Positions 1 through 11,944 of a DNA stretch of 64,000 bases are shown in pieces. Where the stretch lies: assembly GCF_040954835.1 (NCBI RefSeq), contig NC_090704.1:37142979-37206978 (forward strand). The letters run 5' to 3'. The translations under genes and the position numbers were made by a program. Each line of letters starts with the position of its first letter. Positions within the stretch are counted from its first letter, which is position 1. Source of the stretch: Lepisosteus oculatus. Taxonomy: Eukaryota; Chordata; Actinopteri; Semionotiformes; Lepisosteidae. The notes under the pieces were generated by a model. That model searched no databases, had not been told where the DNA came from, and saw only the letters and a program-made list of their open reading frames with translations.

Positions 1-205
1 TTGAAAGGATCTCAATTTGCAGACAAAACAGTAAATGGCCTTTTGTATTTGTGTATGTTTTTTTGTTTCCTTTCTTGAGCTTCTAGCTGCAAACTATAAA
101 GGCACAACATGAAAGACAGAAGAATTGGTTGGTGGGAAAAACAGCCAAGTCACTAGTTATATGTGAATAATTGTGTTGTGTAATAATAAAACGCTGTATA
201 CAGTC

Positions 206-710
206 TGTAAGAGGACATGGGGAAGGGTCATCTCTAACAGGTACTTCTGAAATGAAATGCTGAAAATGCTAGAGATGGACCTTAGCGAGATGGTGGACAA
301 AAAGAATCAGCTGACCAGTAGATGGAAAGGGTCTACCTTAAGAGACAACGAGACACAGCTGAGACGCATCAGGAACCGGGATATAAGTGGCCCGGAGGCA
401 GTGAACAGGGTGGAAGCCAGGAAGGTGAATGTGTTTTGGAGGAAAAGAGTGGAAAGAGGTGCTTGTTACGGATCGGGCTAAGGAACAACGAACGACTGCA
501 AGGAGAAAGGTTTATGATTTAGGATTACGGACACTGGTTTAGGATACATCGCAGATTGTCTTTATTACGGACTTTTGGAACTCGGAACGAATCAGGACTA
601 AGGGAACGGATAACGGACTGTGTTGGAAGACACACCACGGATCTGAGGACAGTAAAGTGTGGTGTAAGTACTACCTTCGTTTACATAAACTATCCCCCGG
701 AGACACCACA
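206..710 (+). repeat. 5' LTR of the Gmr1-like element
   Basis: A 505-bp direct repeat of 5052-5556. It starts TGTAAGAGGAC and ends ACACCACA, giving TG...CA termini. Differences from the 3' copy are mostly C/T or A/G, many at CpG-type sites. Short frames inside it are LTR sequence and not genes. Confidence 0.92.
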
Positions 711-712
711 AT

Positions 713-730
713 TGGTGGAGGATGCGGGCA
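713..730 (+). other. Putative primer binding site
   Basis: Three bases inside the 5' LTR the sequence reads TGGTGGAGGATGCGGGCA. The leading TGG is complementary to the CCA end of a tRNA, as expected for a PBS at this place. I could not assign the tRNA. Confidence 0.35.
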
Positions 731-821
731 ACTCCCGCTCGGGTTTGAGAATCGAAGAGAGCAAGTTTTTTTTTGTGTGTGTGTGTATGCGGGTTCCGCT
801 TTGCGCGTGTGAAGAAACGCT

Positions 822-1771
822 ATGGAAGAATTACTACAGCAGTTGTCCCAGGCCACCCTCGCCCAATTCCAGGCATTACAAGGATAACGAGAAGCTAACG
901 AAGCGCAACTGGTGGCGAACCAAATCCCAAAAGAAACCAACGAACGAATTATAGAGGAGCAAAAATTAATACGCGCAGAGTTGTGCAGATTAAGGGAAGA
1001 AATCCAGCAGGCCCCGGTAGCGGGGAGAGGCACCGCTCAGGAAGAACAAATTACGCTAGAAAAGATGACTGAGCTTGATGATGTGGAAGCGTATTTAACC
1101 ACCTTTGAAAGAACTGCAGCTCGAAATGCATGGCCCAAAGAGCAATGGGCTGGGAGAGTAGCCCCTTATTTAATTTGAGATGCCCAAAAGGCATATTATG
1201 ATTTAAAAGAAGAAGATGCAGAGAATTATGAGACTCTGAAAAACGAAATATTGGCAAGACTAGGGGTAACCATGGCGATACGAGCAGTCCGGTTCCACAA
1301 TTGGAGCTACCAGATGAACAAGCCTACGAGGTCTCAGATGTTTGACCTGGTACATCTGGCAAAGAAATGGCTCCAGCCAGAAGAATTAAACCCAGGACAG
1401 GTGGTAGAAAGGGTGGTGTTGGATCATTTCGTGAGGAGTCTGCCTGTGCACCTGAAAAGAAAAGTAAGTGAAGGGGATCCCCAGACCCTAGATCAAGCCG
1501 TGGACTGGGTGGACAGACACCATGCCACAGAGGCCCTGATTAGGGAGAGAAAAGGGGACTTTCGGAGGGAGGAGAGTAGAAGCCCCAAGAGTCTGGAAAC
1601 CGAAATAAAGTACCGGCAATAATTTCGACAATAAAGTATAGTGATTATCGGGAACCTATACAGTTAAAAAAAAACCTTCGGGGGAAGTCTGACTCAAGGG
1701 CCCGGCCATGGGAAGAAACCCGGCGATGTTTTAATTGTCAGGAAGAAGGGCATTTAGCCAGCTATTGCCCT
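822..1771 (+). pseudogene. Gag with SCAN-like capsid region and CCHC knuckle (broken)
   Basis: The likely Gag start is the ATG at 822, in the frame that also carries 912-1178 and 1251-1622. In-frame stops lie at 885-887, 1176-1178 and 1620-1622. The section from about 1295 to 1510 encodes a helix-rich region with KKWLQPE and VLDHFVRSLP motifs. These match the spacing and character of the vertebrate SCAN domain, which has been proposed to derive from Gmr1-type Gag. A zinc knuckle of form CX2CX4HX4C (CFNCQEEGHLASYC) is encoded at 1727-1768, but in the next frame, so one frame change separates capsid and nucleocapsid. The Gag assignment is secure; the SCAN relation rests on motif similarity seen by eye. 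Confidence 0.8.
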
Positions 1772-1786
1772 GGCCTGCCCGAACAC

Positions 1787-2332
1787 ATGCAGGTAGACCC
1801 CCGAGATGAAGCCCTATGCAACTACCTTACAGCGGGGGTCCCGACCCGCGAGGATCCCCATCTTACGAAAATCGAGATAGAGGGAGAACCCATCGAGGCC
1901 TTATTGGACTCTGGCAGTGCGGTGACCCTGGTGACCCCTACAATACTTCCGGGAGGACTAGAGATTCCAAGAACAAAGGGAATACCTATTACTTGCATTC
2001 ACGGGGACACCAAAGACTATCCGACGGTCGAATTGAGCATCTCTACAGAACAGGGGACCTACCGCTCAACGGTAGGAGTAGTTGAGCAGTTGCCATACCC
2101 TGTCATACTGGGACGAGACTGTCCCCATTTCCTCCAGATTTGGAACATGATCCAATCAGCTAGGCCAAGACCCATCCCCTGGCCGGAAGACAGTGGTGAC
2201 ACCCTGCCGACGACCCTGATGAGACGGACCCACAAGAAAGCGGAACTGAACTTGGAGTTGAGTTTGGAACTATGGAACTACCGAACTGGGAACCCGCAGA
2301 ACGTCGGGGTAAGTTTGGGACAGCCCAACTAG
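1787..2332 (+). pseudogene. Retroviral-type aspartic protease
   Basis: An open frame of 181 codons continuous with the zinc knuckle upstream. The catalytic motif is LLDSGSAVTLV (codons for ALLDSGS around 1897-1917), followed about 65 residues later by the conserved VILGRDC segment. Processing of the Gag-Pol polyprotein is the family role. The frame stays open about 120 bp past the protease core and overlaps the start of the integrase frame, which is in another phase. That could be a mutation or a former translational frameshift; I cannot tell. Confidence 0.8.
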
Positions 2333-3570
2333 ACGATGGGAACTTGAGACATGCGTGGGGACATGTCAGGAAAATTGATGGGGAGTGGTGTACTGATCCT
2401 AACACAGTGAGTTACCCATATTTTATGACAAAGAATAATCTCCTTTATCAAGTGCAGCAGAAGGGACAGGAAGAAGTGGAACAACTCCTTATTCCCCGGC
2501 CTTACCAGATGAAACTCCTCAACTTGGCCCATAGCCACCTCCTGGGTGGGCACCTGGGGGTAAAGAAGACATCCGAGAGACTCCTCTCTAGGTTCTTTTG
2601 GCCAGAGATCTATAAGGCCATCGAGAAGTACTGTCGGGAATGCCCCGAGTGTCAGAAAAGTGCGCCACAACCTTATTATAGGAACCCTTTGATTCCCCTC
2701 CCAATTATTGAAACCCCCTTCGAACGGATTGGGATGGATTTGGTGGGGCCCCTGATCAGAACCACCAAGGGTCACCAATACATTCTAGTAATAGTAGACT
2801 ATGCTACCAAGTACCCCGAAGCCATTCCGTTGAGAGCTGCCACCGCCAAAAACATAGCTAGGGAGCTATTACAACTGTTTGCTCGAGTCGGAATTCCTAA
2901 AGAGATCCTAACTGATTAAGGAACACCTTTTATGTCGAAAGTCATGCGAGACTTATGTAAGCTGCTGGGTATACAGCAGATCCGAACCTCTGTTTATCAC
3001 CCTCAAACAGATGGTCTAGTAGAACGTTTTAATAAGACCCTGAAAAGCATGCTTAGGAAGACGATGCAAAAGGATGGAAAAAACTGGGATCAGCTGCTCC
3101 CATATCTCATGTTTGCGGTTCGAGAAGTACCGCAGGCTTCGACTGGATTTTCCCCCTTTGAATTATTATACTCTCGGAAACCACGGGGCCTATTGGACGT
3201 GGTCAAAGAATCGTGGGAACATCAACCTTCCCCTTTACAAACTATCATTGAGCATGTGGAACAGATGAGAGAAAGAATAAATGTTATTGTTCCCTTAGTG
3301 AAAGAAAACCTGGAGAAAGCCCAGGCTCAACAACAACAAATTTATAATAGGGGAGCAGTTGCGAGGGAATTTCAGATTGGGGACAGAGTACTGGTGCTAG
3401 TTCCAACCCCAGAGTGTAAATTCTTGGCATCCTGGCAGGGACCTTATGAAGTGGTGGAAAAGGTGGGGCCAGTCAACTATAAGGTCAAGCAACATTACAG
3501 AAGACGGCAGCATCCAATCTACCACGTCAATTTGCTGAAAAAATGGCATGGCTCCGAAGTTCTGCTCACC
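2272..3570 (+). pseudogene. Integrase, located before RT, interrupted by one stop
   Basis: Zinc-binding HHCC module: LAHSHLLGGH followed by CRECPEC (about 2524-2655). Catalytic core: first Asp in GMDLVG (codon 2737-2739), second Asp at 2914-2916, Glu in VERFN (3022-3024), giving D-X35-E spacing. The codon right after the second Asp is TAA (2917-2919), which cuts the frame; the same phase resumes at once. A GPY/F-type module (WQGPYEVVEKVGPVNYKV) follows at about 3430-3490. DNA integration is the family function. No chromodomain was recognised after it; the sequence passes into the RT region. Confidence 0.88.
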
Positions 3571-3599
3571 CACTTTTCCCCAGACCCTCTGGAAGAAGA

Positions 3600-4590
3600 A
3601 ACGGGTGCGGTAGCCGTGGGAGACCTGGCTCCGGCACAAAAACAGGAACTACAAGAATTCCTGTCCCAAAACAAAGATGTTTTTTCCCGGACACCTGGTC
3701 GAACCCACCTTATACAACATAAGATCGTCACGGAACCGGGGAAAAAGGTAAGGCTACCCCCATATCGAGTACCAGAAGCCAAAAGGAAACTGATTAAAGA
3801 AGAGGTGGGTAAAATGCTGGAGATGGGAATAGTCGAGGAATCCCATAGTGAGTGGGCTAGCCCGATAGTTCTGATCCCCAAGCCGGATGGAACTATCCGA
3901 TTTTGCAACAATTTCAAAAGGTTAAATGAGATCTCGCGGTTTGATGCATACCCCATGCCCCGTATAGATGAACTAATCGAGCGATTAGGTAACGCTCGAT
4001 ACATCAGCACCCTTGATCTTACGAAGGGATATTGGCAAGTGCCGCTGGCCAAAGAAGATAAAGCCAAAACCGCTTTTGCCACACCTGAGGGACTATATCA
4101 ATATAGGGTCCTACCCTTCGGTTTGCATGGCGCTCCCGCAACATTCCAAAGATTGATGGACCGAATTCTGAGACCGTATCGGGATTTTGCAGCCGCCTAC
4201 TTGGATGACGTTGTAATCCATAGCATGACCTGGGAACAACATCTATATCACCTGGAAGCAGTGACTGGAGCGTTGCGAGCAGCAGGATTAACGGCCAACC
4301 CAAATAAATGTTGTCTGGGGGCTAGGGAAGCCAATTACCTGGGTTATACGATCGGGAGAGGATTGATCATGCCCCAAGATCAGAAAGTACAATTAATCAA
4401 GAACTGGCCCAAACCAGCTACCAAGAAGCAAATTCGAACGTTTGTGGGACTAGCAAGTTACTATCGGCGTTTCATCCCAGGGTTTGCAGCCATGGCCGCC
4501 CCTCTACACGATCTGACGAAGATGAGCTGTCCGGAGAAAATAAAATGGACCGACGTGGAAGAGAGGGCTTTCCAAGACTTAAAAGCTTAA
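3600..4590 (+). pseudogene. Reverse transcriptase of the Gmr1-like element
   Basis: Part of the long frame 2932-4590. Ty3/gypsy RT landmarks in order: LPPYRVPEAKR entry segment, MLEMGIVEESHSEWASPIVL, TIRFCNNFKRLNE, YISTLDLTKGYWQVPL (first catalytic Asp), VLPFGLHGAPATFQRLMD, and the YLDD catalytic box at 4198-4209. The thumb/connection region FVGLASYYRRFIPGFA follows. The RT frame itself is free of stops; it terminates at 4588-4590, just where the phase shifts into RNase H. Confidence 0.9.
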
Positions 4591-5000
4591 ACACTTCTCA
4601 ACCCGTCTTACAGGTACCAGACTTCAGTAAGCCTTTCATGGTACAAACTGATGCTTCAGACACTGGGATCGGAGCCATACTGTCGCAGGAGATTGAAGGA
4701 CTGGAGCATCCTATTCTGTATATCAGCCGTAAGTTGAATCCGGCCGAAAAACACTATTCCACGATAGAGAAAGAATGTCTAGCAATCAAATGGGCCCTAG
4801 ACTATTTGAAGTATTATTTATTGGGAAGACAATTTATATTATACACAGATCATGCGCCATTAACATGGATGTTACAAAATATGGATAAAAACGATAGAAT
4901 TACGCGGTGGGGTCTTAGTCTGCAAAGATTTCAATTTCAGATGGTCTATAGACCCAGAAGGAAACAAGGAAATGTAGACGCCCTCTCCCGAATGCACTGT
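4585..5000 (+). pseudogene. RNase H of the Gmr1-like element
   Basis: In the frame beginning at 4545, one phase away from RT. Visible features: MVQTDASDTGIGAILSQ (first Asp), STIEKECLAIKWAL (Glu), ILYTDHAPLTWML (second Asp) and the terminal GNVDALSRM (last Asp). The catalytic set appears complete. After ALSR the frame runs on into the 3' LTR without meaning. The frameshift near 4585-4590 separates it from RT. Confidence 0.88.
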
Positions 5001-5036
5001 TTATTTTTTTCTAGATCGCCCGAGGTCGGAGCTGAT

Positions 5037-5051
5037 CTCAGGGGGAGAGAA
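5037..5051 (+). other. Polypurine tract
   Basis: The stretch CAGGGGGAGAGAA directly precedes the 3' LTR, in the position of the plus-strand primer. Confidence 0.65.
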
Positions 5052-5556
5052 TGTAAGAGGACACGGGGAAGGGTCATCTCTAACAGGTACTTCCGAAATG
5101 AAACGCTGAAAATGCTAGAGATGGACCTTAGCGAGATGGCGGACAAAAAGAATCAGCTGACCAGTAGATGGAAAGGGTCTACCTTAAGAGACAACGAGAC
5201 ACAGCTGAGACGCATCAGGAACCGGGATATAAGTGGCCCGGAGGCAGTGAACAGGGCGGAAGCCGGGAAGGTGAATGCGTTTTGGAGGAAAAGAGTGGAA
5301 AAAGGTGCTTGTTACAGATCGGGCTAAGGAACAACGAACGACTGCAAGGAGAAAGGTTTATGATTTAGGATTACGGACACTGCTTTAGGATACATTGCGG
5401 ATTGTCTTTATTACTGACTTTTGGAACTCGGAATGAATCAGGACTAAGGGAACGGATAACGGACTGTGTTGGAAGACACGCCACGGATCTGAGGACAGTA
5501 AAGTGTGGTGTAAGTACTACCTTCGTTTACATAAACTATCCCCCGGAGACACCACG
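5052..5556 (+). repeat. 3' LTR of the Gmr1-like element
   Basis: Same length (505 bp) as 206-710, beginning TGTAAGAGGAC. It ends ACACCACG, so the last base differs from the 5' copy. The flanking AGTC at 5557-5560 repeats the AGTC just before the 5' LTR. Confidence 0.92.
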
Positions 5557-5560
5557 AGTC

Positions 5561-7509
5561 ATAATTGTAAACTTCTAATACTCAATAACATTATAGTGCT
5601 AACTACAGTTTTGTAGCACGTCTTACAGGGATTGTTCTATAAAATATATATAGACAGTATTATCAGTCATCAGTTTGAATATCCTGGTGGCATGGCAGTT
5701 AGCACACAACTCTTTGATTCTGGGCTCAATAATTTTCTGTGTTGAGCCTGCAAGTCCCCTTATCTGCACATATATACCTTATCCTGGGTCCTCCATAATC
5801 TCTATTTGGCATATTTAATATAATATAATATATTTAATAGGTGAGTGCAGAACTGATTATTGGGTTGTTGCATTTCAGTGTGATTCATTTTAAACAATAG
5901 CATCAGTGTTGTAAAATGCTAATGAAATTCAGTGAAGTATGGTGCAATCTGGCCTTGCACAAATTACAGAGTACAAATTACAATAAAGTAAATAACAAAT
6001 GGTCCTGTACTCTTCTCAGAACTTAACATCCTTATGGCTTGTGTTATTGAAAAAAATGCAGTTCCTGTTTTATGAAAGAATAAAAAAGTGCAAATCCTGC
6101 ACAAAAGAAATGTAACTATGAAAGAAAGGAATGAAAATGTTTTCTTCACCTACAAATCGTGTTTAAAATTCCCTGGCTTGTGCCTAAAGCTAGAAACACT
6201 GAATAGAATTTTCCTTAGTGCTGTCACTTTAAATCTATTGGAACTAAATGTGATGTTTATCCTTTTGATATTGTTGTGGCCCATCACAGCTAAAAGCTCA
6301 TTAAAGAAAATAATGTTGTGTGTTTTGAGAATGATGAATTGGTAAACACTGATCATTGTGCAGTACGTCTTAGATAAGGGATAGCAATGAGTGGTGAAAT
6401 AAATTTACTATAAACATTAGGTTTACACATGAAGAAGCTGTCAAGCAAATTCTGGTAAATTGTCTTTGAAAATATTCAATTCATTTTTCTTTAACAGTTA
6501 TAAATGTGTATGGTTCACACCAAAAAAAAGAATTAAAATAAGGAACTAGGGGCAAGAGGTGGGTTTCCATTTGTGCCATCTGTCAGATCAACATTTCTGT
6601 AGTGCTTTCAGAGCAGATTCCTATAGCACTCAGGAGTGCTAATGTCTTTAAAATATTTCAATTCATAACCTATTGTACTGTATATATTAAATCTCAATGT
6701 AACCTTCTGTATAAATGTTATGATAATTACAATTTATATTATGAGATAATAGACATATTAATAGAAATATCTGGAAAATCTCTAATTCACGTGTTTTGTG
6801 TAATTAATTGCACATCTCCTAACAATAATCCTAGTAATGGAGAAATCACACTTTTTAAGTAAAGAGAGGTTTTAAGGTATTTGTTTTAAAAGCCATAGAC
6901 TGCATCTCAAACATTAAAAAAAACACAAGCCCAAACTGTTTTCAGTGAAAGCTTAACGTAGACACTGTCATCTGATAGTTTCCATAGATACAGAGTAGGC
7001 AATACAAAATATTGCTCCACTGTAAGGATGTGACTTTTGAAAGAACTTTGCAATTTTTCCTGTTTATTATTATGATGATGATTATGATTAGAAGTAATCA
7101 AATTTACCAAATTACAAACAGGCAGAAACAGATGTAAGAGTGTTATTTTCCCACTGTATTGAGAAATATTGAATGCAATGAAAATAAGGGAATATACAAT
7201 TAAAATACACAATACTAGCATTAGTTTAAGTAGCTATCACTTCTAAAATAACAGAAAATCATATGCTAGGCAGTTCAACTACAGTTAAAATGTTTTCCCA
7301 TGGTGTTTTTATTGTAATTTTTTTGTGAAATATAATTTATGAGTGACATTAAATAGTAGGTTTTTTTGTACTCTTGGAAAAATGCAAAGTACAGTATGTG
7401 TCACTAGCTCGTACTATTCATGTTAGTCAGACCACTGTTTTCAAATAATTAAAGTTTCTACATTACATTTTCTAAAGAATGAATGCTGAAATTAGGGTGA
7501 GGCAAATAA
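5561..7509. other. No gene recognised
   Basis: AT-rich anonymous DNA with short spurious frames only. No RNA gene, splice-bounded exon or recognisable repeat was found. Confidence 0.5.
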
Positions 7510-8170
7510 TGGTGAACCACAAAGATCTGCATAAGGACCACTGTTCTTCCAAATTTATTTCAGTGAATTAGATTCAATGGTATCTAGTATAATTGTTGAT
7601 AGTATAGTTAGCCAACTATTTAAATTTGCAAAAGACACCAAAATATGAGGATTAGCATACAATGCAGCAGTTAAAAATATATAATCGAAACACTGAGCCT
7701 GAAAAGCTACTTATGAAAAAGAACTACCGTAAGTGTTTATGCTGGCACATACAGTAATCTACTATACAGTAGATCTTCTAAACTAGGTGGTTAAGCAAAA
7801 AAAGGAAAGTATAATAAAAGCACAGAACTGAAATCAAGGGATATTATGTTCAAATCATTCATTACACTGGTAAGACCTCCTTAATATACAACATGCAATT
7901 TTAGTTACCATCCTGCAAAAGAGTTACTGCTGCTCTGGTATCAGTCTAGTGAAGAGCAACTATGGCTTTTAAAGAATTTCCTACACAGACAGCAGTATAG
8001 GGGAACCTGATTTAAACATTAAAAATGTCATTGACATACAGTAGGCAACTTCTTCTGGCCATAGATCATCTTCAGAATGAACAGAGAAAGACAAACCAGA
8101 GGACATACGGATCTGTAAACATACGGTATTTTGTAAAAAGTATTGTGGGTTCTGGAAGAAGCTATTCAGC
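7510..8170 (+). repeat. Very degenerate LINE ORF2 remnant
   Basis: Two stretches resemble non-LTR reverse transcriptase when read loosely. 7515-7645 follows the pattern around GxPQGS...GPLLF...KFADDTK, and 7850-7970 follows the downstream part (fingers of SFIRPLLEY...ALLESVQRRA type). Both are full of stops and indels. The clade is uncertain (CR1-like). Confidence 0.35.
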
Positions 8171-9595
8171 TATGTTGCCAAAGCTATAATACCATGTCCT
8201 TTTCAAGAACTGCTAGATTAAATCCTCAAACCACTTAGCCACTAGCAAACAAACCATATTGGCCAAATGGCTTCCTGTCATATGTAGCCTTTATTTTGTT
8301 GTTCAATTATTAAACAATGTTACTTTGATATTTGTACTATTTGTACTATTATGTGTGGACATATTAGGTAAATCTTTCAGAGTCAATACAGTACATATAA
8401 TAATGTTCTAAAAACTGAAAAGTGTGTAAACTGTGTCATAAAGTGAAGGAACTGAATTGGTCCATGCCAAATTTTACATAGCTGCAATTTTATACTACAA
8501 CATTTCACATGGACCTTAGTGTTTTGTTTCATTAAATTAAAAATAACACTATATTATGTTCTCGTAAATGAACCATTAAACCAAATACTGTACATGGTTG
8601 CTATGTAAACACAGACATATACAGCAGTGGTTACTACACTGTTATTTACATGTACTTCCACATTGTAATTACTCCAGTATTCACAGAAACATACTGTAGT
8701 TCTTCCCCAGTTTGTAATACATAACACATCTAATAAACAGAAAATACCATTTTAAGCATCAACTACAGCTTCTGGTGAACTGGGCAGTTGTGCAGAGCTA
8801 TTCCAGGCAATGCTGGAATGTTCCTAAGCTTTGTAGTGTTATTACAATTTGTGGCAACAGCTGCTAGATCTGGAGTGTAATTGAGTTAGACAAGGAACCC
8901 CCAATTTGGTGAATAAAAGAGACCCCGCAGATTTGTAAGGCATGTGTACCTTGCAGTTCTGTCAGTGGCAGCAGCATCACTCCTCCAGGCAATGCAAAGT
9001 TACTACAAGTATCACAATATGCAAAAGTGGCAATTGGCTCAGAAGCAGACCTTTGGGAAGAATAACTGTACTGTCCTCATCCAACCCCCCCATACCAGTA
9101 GAGGGAGTATTTATTTATTGAAAGTGTCTCAACATACTGTCTCACTTTCTGGTTTGGCAACACATCAGTACCGTTAATTGCAATAGGTTGACTATAAGTA
9201 GCAAACTAATTGGGGCAACTTAAATCAACTTAAATATCCTTTACAAACAGAAAGTTGTAAAGAAGGCCAAAAACATTATTAAGAGCATTAGGCATGTGTG
9301 TCTTAACCTTTCCACTGAGAATTTACACTTCTCTCATCTGGGAGATGCCTCTATGTCCATAGGTGTAAAAGTAACAGATTCAGGAAATAAAAAAATTGAA
9401 CTGATTTTAATTATGCAAAGTTGATTGACAGAGTGTGTATCTACCTCCCACTGGACACTATAACAACCACAAGGCCTATCTTACAATCTTAGACAACGTA
9501 ACCATTTTAACTTCCTCCCACACTGTGAACACAGAAGCAGCAGTGCAGATGGTCCTAGCAGTGGAGATTTCTTACAAAACAATATTTTTTGTAAG
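8171..9595. other. No gene recognised
   Basis: AT-rich non-coding DNA. The 77-codon frame at 8944-9177 has no recognisable domain and no splice context. Confidence 0.5.
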
Positions 9596-9895
9596 GATAT
9601 TAGAGAGTCACCTTCTCTAAACTCCTTCAAATCCAGACTCAAAACCTTCTTCAGAAAAGCCTTTACTTAACTGGTTCCATTCTTCACCCTCTGCTCTTCT
9701 TAATAACACCTTCCACGGTCTCCTCTATTGTTAATGTTGTATTGTTGTAATTATAATTGTGTCCTATCTTGTGAAATCTTCTTATTTAATGTTGTAGTCT
9801 TCTTATATATTGTTATTGTCATCCTGTAAAGCGCTTTGAGGAGCCACCTTTAAAGGCGCTATATAAAATAAAGTTTATTATTATTATTAATATAT
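9596..9895 (+). repeat. 3' end of an L2-like LINE
   Basis: Begins with the end of an ORF2 (reading like SFKSRLKTFFRKAF with the usual spacing). It continues through a short 3' UTR to the tail TAAAGCGCTTTGAG...GGCGCTATATAA and a run of ATT repeats. This tail is typical of fish L2-type LINEs and of SINEs mobilised by them. Severely 5'-truncated. Confidence 0.6.
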
Positions 9896-11258
9896 TTAGA
9901 AAACAACATGAACACATATTTTCATCAAAACTAAACAGTGTGAATGGCCTGACTCAAAAACCCCCGAATCCATTATTGGACGACTCTAAATGACAGCTGT
10001 GCAATTTATTTACAGAGCCCTGCAAGTCTGTTACACATCTACAAAAATATTTACAAATCCTGTAGGTGACATTTCAGCAAGCTCATTAAAAATGAAGTAT
10101 GGGCTTGTTTTATATCCTGCCCACGAGATATTGTTTACACTCTGGCTCAGTGCCCATGAGGCACGTGGAAAGAGTTTTCATCAACAGGAAGCAAGAATTT
10201 TAAAATCTCACCACCCTTGTGGAATACAGCCAGGTGGGCATTTTCAGATACATATCCTGTATTTACATTTATCTGCCATCTCTTTCTTTAAATATTGAAA
10301 ACATTTATTGTACATTATTCAGTAAGAGGCTCTTGCAAAGTTGGCTATCTAGATCACACTGACACTTTTTAATCATCTACGTCAGTTTACTAGTACAAGG
10401 ACAGGCTAAGGCTTTTATTCTGTAAAGTAAATAGGGTCATCATTCCTTTTTGTGAATACTGATACTTTTTAAAACACTTTCTAATGGATTTTAGCTCAGG
10501 GAACATATGTTAAATCTCTAGGGAATAGCATTTACTTAATTCCCCTTTACAGTGTAACAGTCAATATTTTTGTTTCAGAGGGGCTAACAGTTCTTTTTGA
10601 ATTTAGAAAAGCACCTTCAAACAACAGTCGGTTGATGTGTTACATAAGTTATTTTGCATTGTAAGAGAAGTCCATATTCATTTTAGAAAAGAAAACTTCT
10701 GTATGAGAAGCCTAACAAGCTCAAGCCAATTTTGGCTCCTGGTTTCTAACAATATACAGTATTTAAATCCCTGTAACTCATTGGAATTACAAACTGTGTG
10801 TACAGCTCCAGTTACGCACATTTATGCAATGAACACCCCAGATGTAAATTAGCATATTGGCGTGCTTGGCACTTAACCCATAGGTCTTCGGCTCATATTG
10901 CTTCACAGATACCATGTTGAACTGGGAATAAGACATTATCTATAATATTAAAGATGCTGAGTACTTAACTAGAGATGACTCATACAGTAGTGTCAGAAAC
11001 TAACCGTTAGTGTCACTTATGCAGCAGGGAGCAAGCACTGCAAGATTAAAAGAGGTGTGATCACAAAGACAGTGAAAGGTATGATGTTCAAACATGAAAC
11101 AAACCAAGCCCTTTACTTATACACAGCTATTTGCAACCACCATGCAAATACTCCATTCAGATAGACAGAATGGTGATCCACATCCAAAATAGATGAATTC
11201 TGAACTCAGCTGAAAAGGCTTTTTATAAAATTGTCTCATACTGACAAAAACTTAAAAC
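9896..11258. other. No gene recognised
   Basis: Non-coding. The 102-codon frame at 9990-10298 shows no domain. Nothing else stands out. Confidence 0.5.
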
Positions 11259-11263
11259 AAATG

Positions 11264-11693
11264 TGTCAGAAATCATCAATGAAAAGGTATACAGATCTTG
11301 TGCAGATGGAGGAGTAGGTAGATGACAAAGCAGGTGAACAATCTGGTATGTAAGGTGAGTCCGTTGTCAAAAGGAGAAAGGTGGTTCAAAATCCAAGAAG
11401 TACAAATAGTGGCAAACAATCCGAAACGAGAGGCGAGGTCCAAAGTCGAAAGGCAAAAGTGAAGTCCAGAATTCAGAAGAATGCGAGGTACAGAATAAAC
11501 GCCAGGTAGAGCTCTCAAGGAGTAGACTCAATACTGAGCAGCAGGAAGTGGGTTAGGATGGTTTAAATAGTGCTGCTTGCTGCACGGTAGACTGTGTGCT
11601 GATGGATTGTGGTGGCACTTGTTATTATTAACCCGCTGCTGGTACTGGTTAGTTCTTTTGTGAGATGATCTCCGCTGACTGTTGGTCGTAACA
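11264..11693 (-). repeat. 3' LTR of the minus-strand chromovirus
   Basis: Direct repeat of 14723-15148 with scattered substitutions and a few indels near 11590-11615. On the inner side (11694-11712) lies a pyrimidine-rich block, on the minus strand a purine tract GAGGGGGGAGGTAC, consistent with a polypurine tract before the 3' LTR. Confidence 0.85.
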
Positions 11694-11878
11694 GTACCTC
11701 CCCCCTCACAGGGGGCTCCCGGCGTCCAAGATAGCCGATCACTGATGAGCGTAGGGTCCAAAATATCCTTCTCCGGAACCGAACATCTCTTTTTGGGGCC
11801 ATAACCCTCCCAGTCGGCTAGATAGTGAAGGGTACCATGGTGCCATCTAGATTTGAGGATCTTGTGGACTATATACAC
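11694..11878 (-). pseudogene. Chromodomain at the integrase C-terminus
   Basis: Minus-strand frame 11528-11878 encodes YIVHKILKSRWHHGTLHYL, then DWEGYGPKKRCSVPEKDIL: a chromodomain with the usual (V/I)..IL..R......YLV.WEGY pattern and a C-terminal helix. Such domains steer chromovirus integration toward marked chromatin. The expected W after EE(R/S) is replaced (RCSV). Confidence 0.75.
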
Positions 11879-11944
11879 CAGGCAGCCCTGAATGAGACGC
11901 AGGGGTGATGGGCAACGTTTGGGAGCCGCAAGGGGCGAACGGTG

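Larger units (their letters stand above)
206..5556 (+). mobile_element. Gmr1-like Ty3/gypsy LTR retrotransposon, degenerate
   Basis: A 5.35-kb element bounded by two 505-bp direct LTRs. The internal order is Gag (SCAN-like region, zinc knuckle), protease, integrase, reverse transcriptase, RNase H. Integrase lies before RT, the reverse of normal Ty3/gypsy order and the hallmark of the Gmr1 group first described from Atlantic cod. A 4-bp duplication AGTC flanks the element (202-205 and 5557-5560). It is dead: stop codons in gag at 885-887 and 1176-1178, a frame change between gag and the zinc knuckle, a frame change between protease and integrase, a stop at 2917-2919 in integrase, and a frameshift near 4585-4590 before RNase H. 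The LTRs differ at about 16 of 505 positions by hand alignment, mostly transitions, so the insertion is moderately old. Confidence 0.9.
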
